DNA from: an uncultured Porphyromonadaceae bacterium
GTDB lineage: Bacteria; Bacteroidota; Bacteroidia; Bacteroidales; Muribaculaceae
DNA length: 8,178 bases
Reading direction: 5' to 3'
NCBI GenBank assembly: GCA_947178655.1
Contig: CAMWZB010000039.1
Span: 1 to 8,178, forward strand
The notes under the pieces are model-generated. The model ran no database searches, was not told the DNA's origin, and saw only the letters and a program-made list of their open reading frames with translations. How positions within the stretch are numbered: position 1 is the stretch's first letter; every line of letters begins with the position of its first letter. Positions 6,508 to 8,178 of the stretch are shown piece after piece. A program made the translations under genes and the position numbers.

Positions 6508-8049
6508 ATGAACTCATTTACTCCCGCCGACCTTGAGCAACTCAAGGAGAAAGGCATCAGCCTCGAGACTGTCGAGGGACAGCTCGAACGCTTCCGTACA
6601 GGTTTTCCATATCTCCGCATAGCCATGCCTTCGGCCCCCGGTACGGGGATGCTGTCGGCAGACTCAGATCTGCGCGAGGCCGCCCTTAACCGCTGGGAAG
6701 GCTTTCTTGAGGACGGCGGCGATGTGGTAAAGTTCGTACCGGCGTCGGGTGCCGCATCGCGGATGTTCAAGGCACTCTTTGCTTTCGTCAATGGCGAAGA
6801 AGAAGTGCCTGCGGCAGGCAGCCCTGTGGCTCAGCTTGTGGAGCGAATCAAAGACTTCGCTTTCTATGAAGAACTCGAGCAGGCCGTCGGCAAGGCTTAC
6901 GGCGATGGTACGACTGTGGAAAGTCTTATCGAAGCCGGACGCATCAAAGATCTGGTGGCAGCTATCATCAAGGGCGAGGGCCTGAACTACGGACAGCTTC
7001 CGAAGGCTCTTCTGACATTCCACCGCTACGCAGACGGCTCGGTACGCACGGCGATGGAGGAGCAGCTGGCCGAAGGAGCCGTGACAGCAGCGTCGAAAGG
7101 CGGAAAGGTGCGCCTGCACTTCACCGTATCGGCCAATCACCGCGAAATCTTCGAGGCCAAACTCTCTGAGGCTCTTCCCAAGATGGAGGCGGCGTTCGGT
7201 GTCAAGTACGATGTGAGCCTGTCGGAGCAGAAGCCGTCGACCGACACGATAGCGGTGACTCCGGACAACGAACTTTTCCGTGACGAGGCCGGGCGTCTGG
7301 TTTTCCGACCGGGCGGTCACGGCGCTCTGATCGAGAATCTGAACGACATAGACGCATCGGTGGTGTTCGTCAAAAATATCGACAATGTCGTGACTGACAG
7401 TCACCGCGGCAGCACAATCGAGAACAAGAAGCTGCTCGGAGGCATTCTGCTGCTGGTGCATGACAATGTGGAGTATTTACTGGGCGAGCTCACGTCCAAT
7501 CCTACAGAGGAAACTGTGGAGGAGGCTACGGCATTCGTCGAGAACACGCTGTGCTATGTGTCGAAGGACCTCGATGCGTCGCTTCCTCTGGCTGAGCGAG
7601 TGAATGCTCTTCGGCGCATCCTTGACCGTCCGCTGCGCGTGTGCGGCATGGTCCGCAACGAAGGTGAGCCCGGGGGCGGCCCATACAATGCATTCTCGTC
7701 GGACGGGCGGTCGGTGGCTCCTCAGATTCTCGAGTCGACGCAGATAGATCTGAGCAAACCGGAGAACGCCGAGATGATGAAGCAGGCCGGGTTCTTCAAT
7801 CCTGTTGATCTGGTATGCTATCTGAAGCGTGCCGACGGCAGCCGGTACAATCTTCCTGACTACGTAGACCCGGCGACGGGCTTCATCTCGTCGAAGTCGT
7901 CGGGAGGTCGCGACCTCCGCGCACTTGAGCTTCCCGGGCTTTGGAACGGCGCTATGAGCGACTGGTCGACGGTGTTCGTGGAAGTGCCTGCATCGACATT
8001 CAATCCTGTAAAGACAGTCAACGATCTACTTCGCCCCACACACCAATGA
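6508..8049 (+). CDS. DUF4301 family protein, possible nucleotidyltransferase-like enzyme
   Basis: A 513-residue soluble protein with no signal peptide or membrane segment, recognised as DUF4301, a family found mainly in Bacteroidota with no function that I know of. Notable motifs: FVPASGAASRMFK (76-88), a glycine/serine-rich loop ending in Arg; FTVSANHREIFEAKL (205-219); FRPGGHGALIENLND (266-280); VVFVKNIDNV (285-294); and GEPGGGPYNAF (386-396). Their order resembles UDP-sugar and UDP-HexNAc pyrophosphorylases (G-x-G-T-R loop, MTS...H stretch, PxGHGD/PDGNGG loop, then a VDN/DxD-like metal site). I infer a GT-A-like nucleotidyltransferase, without proof. The ATG at 6508 sits about 30 nt behind a good promoter, and upstream sequence carries no coding signal. 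The stop overlaps the gmk start (ATGA, 8046-8049), implying translational coupling with guanylate kinase. Confidence 0.88.
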   Translation: MNSFTPADLEQLKEKGISLETVEGQLERFRTGFPYLRIAMPSAPGTGMLSADSDLREAALNRWEGFLEDGGDVVKFVPASGAASRMFKALFAFVNGEEEVPAAGSPVAQLVERIKDFAFYEELEQAVGKAYGDGTTVESLIEAGRIKDLVAAIIKGEGLNYGQLPKALLTFHRYADGSVRTAMEEQLAEGAVTAASKGGKVRLHFTVSANHREIFEAKLSEALPKMEAAFGVKYDVSLSEQKPSTDTIAVTPDNELFRDEAGRLVFRPGGHGALIENLNDIDASVVFVKNIDNVVTDSHRGSTIENKKLLGGILLLVHDNVEYLLGELTSNPTEETVEEATAFVENTLCYVSKDLDASLPLAERVNALRRILDRPLRVCGMVRNEGEPGGGPYNAFSSDGRSVAPQILESTQIDLSKPENAEMMKQAGFFNPVDLVCYLKRADGSRYNLPDYVDPATGFISSKSSGGRDLRALELPGLWNGAMSDWSTVFVEVPASTFNPVKTVNDLLRPTHQ

Positions 8050-8178
8050 AAGAAGGAAAAATCATAGTTGTCGCAGCTCCGTCGGGCTGCGGCAAATCAA
8101 CAATCATCAACGCTATCATGAGTAAGGGGACCCACAATCTCGGGTTCTCGGTATCGGCCACAACCCGGCCGCCGCGCG
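8046..8178 (+). CDS. gmk: Guanylate kinase, N-terminal part, truncated by the window edge
   Basis: The first 44 residues of guanylate kinase, which phosphorylates GMP to GDP with ATP in the cytosol. Seen: a first beta strand KIIVVAAPSG, the P-loop APSGCGKST (residues 11-19), then helix residues IINAIM, and the GMP-binding start FSVSATTRPPR (34-44), where the SxTxRxPR pattern with conserved Ser and Arg contacts GMP. The middle position of the loop is Cys15 where Ala/Ser/Val is more common. The ATG at 8046 overlaps the preceding TGA (ATGA), so expression should follow that of the DUF4301 gene. Family assignment is secure even though only about a fifth of the gene is present. Confidence 0.96.
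   Translation, partial: MKEGKIIVVAAPSGCGKSTIINAIMSKGTHNLGFSVSATTRPPR

Noticed and set aside
6664..7461. Long minus-strand open frame of 265 codons inside the DUF4301 gene
   Set aside because: It is antisense to a conserved family member, has no recognisable domain, and no promoter or spacing that would support expression.

Overview
The window reads as a chromosomal housekeeping segment from a Bacteroidota bacterium, most likely order Bacteroidales. A rather GC-rich member such as a Muribaculaceae species would fit, but that family placement is inference. Evidence for the order: two intergenic regions carry the Bacteroidetes-type -7 box TAnnTTTG instead of a TATAAT/TTGACA promoter, Shine-Dalgarno sequences are mostly absent, and DUF4492 and DUF4301 are families I know mainly from Bacteroidales. 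I see no mobile element, CRISPR array, tRNA or rRNA.

Layout. 1-309 is the 3' end of a glycolytic GAPDH gene (gap), followed by a strong hairpin terminator at 335-378. 435-1046, on the minus strand, is the ribosome-assembly GTPase EngB/YsxC, convergent with gap and sharing its terminator region. 1047-1188 is a divergent promoter region. 1189-6399 is a tightly packed plus-strand gene run: a YitT-family membrane protein, a small DUF4492 membrane protein, cytochrome bd oxidase subunits CydA and CydB, an IMPACT/YigZ-family protein and a HAD-family phosphatase or phosphomutase. All spacers are 3-6 nt except 25 nt before cydA. 6400-6507 holds a near-ideal Bacteroidetes promoter. 6508-8049 is a DUF4301 protein whose stop codon overlaps the start of guanylate kinase (gmk), which runs off the right edge.

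How the genes work together. The best-understood unit is cytochrome bd, a high-affinity menaquinol:O2 oxidoreductase that lets gut anaerobes consume trace oxygen. The DUF4492 protein just upstream is a good candidate for a small accessory subunit or assembly factor. The other genes of that run (yitT, yigZ, HAD) have no obvious mechanistic link to the oxidase and may simply be co-transcribed. In the last unit a DUF4301 protein is translationally coupled to guanylate kinase. Its motifs, in order, resemble those of UDP-sugar/UDP-HexNAc pyrophosphorylases, so it may be an uncharacterised nucleotidyltransferase. That is the most interesting lead here. The remainder is ordinary core genome.
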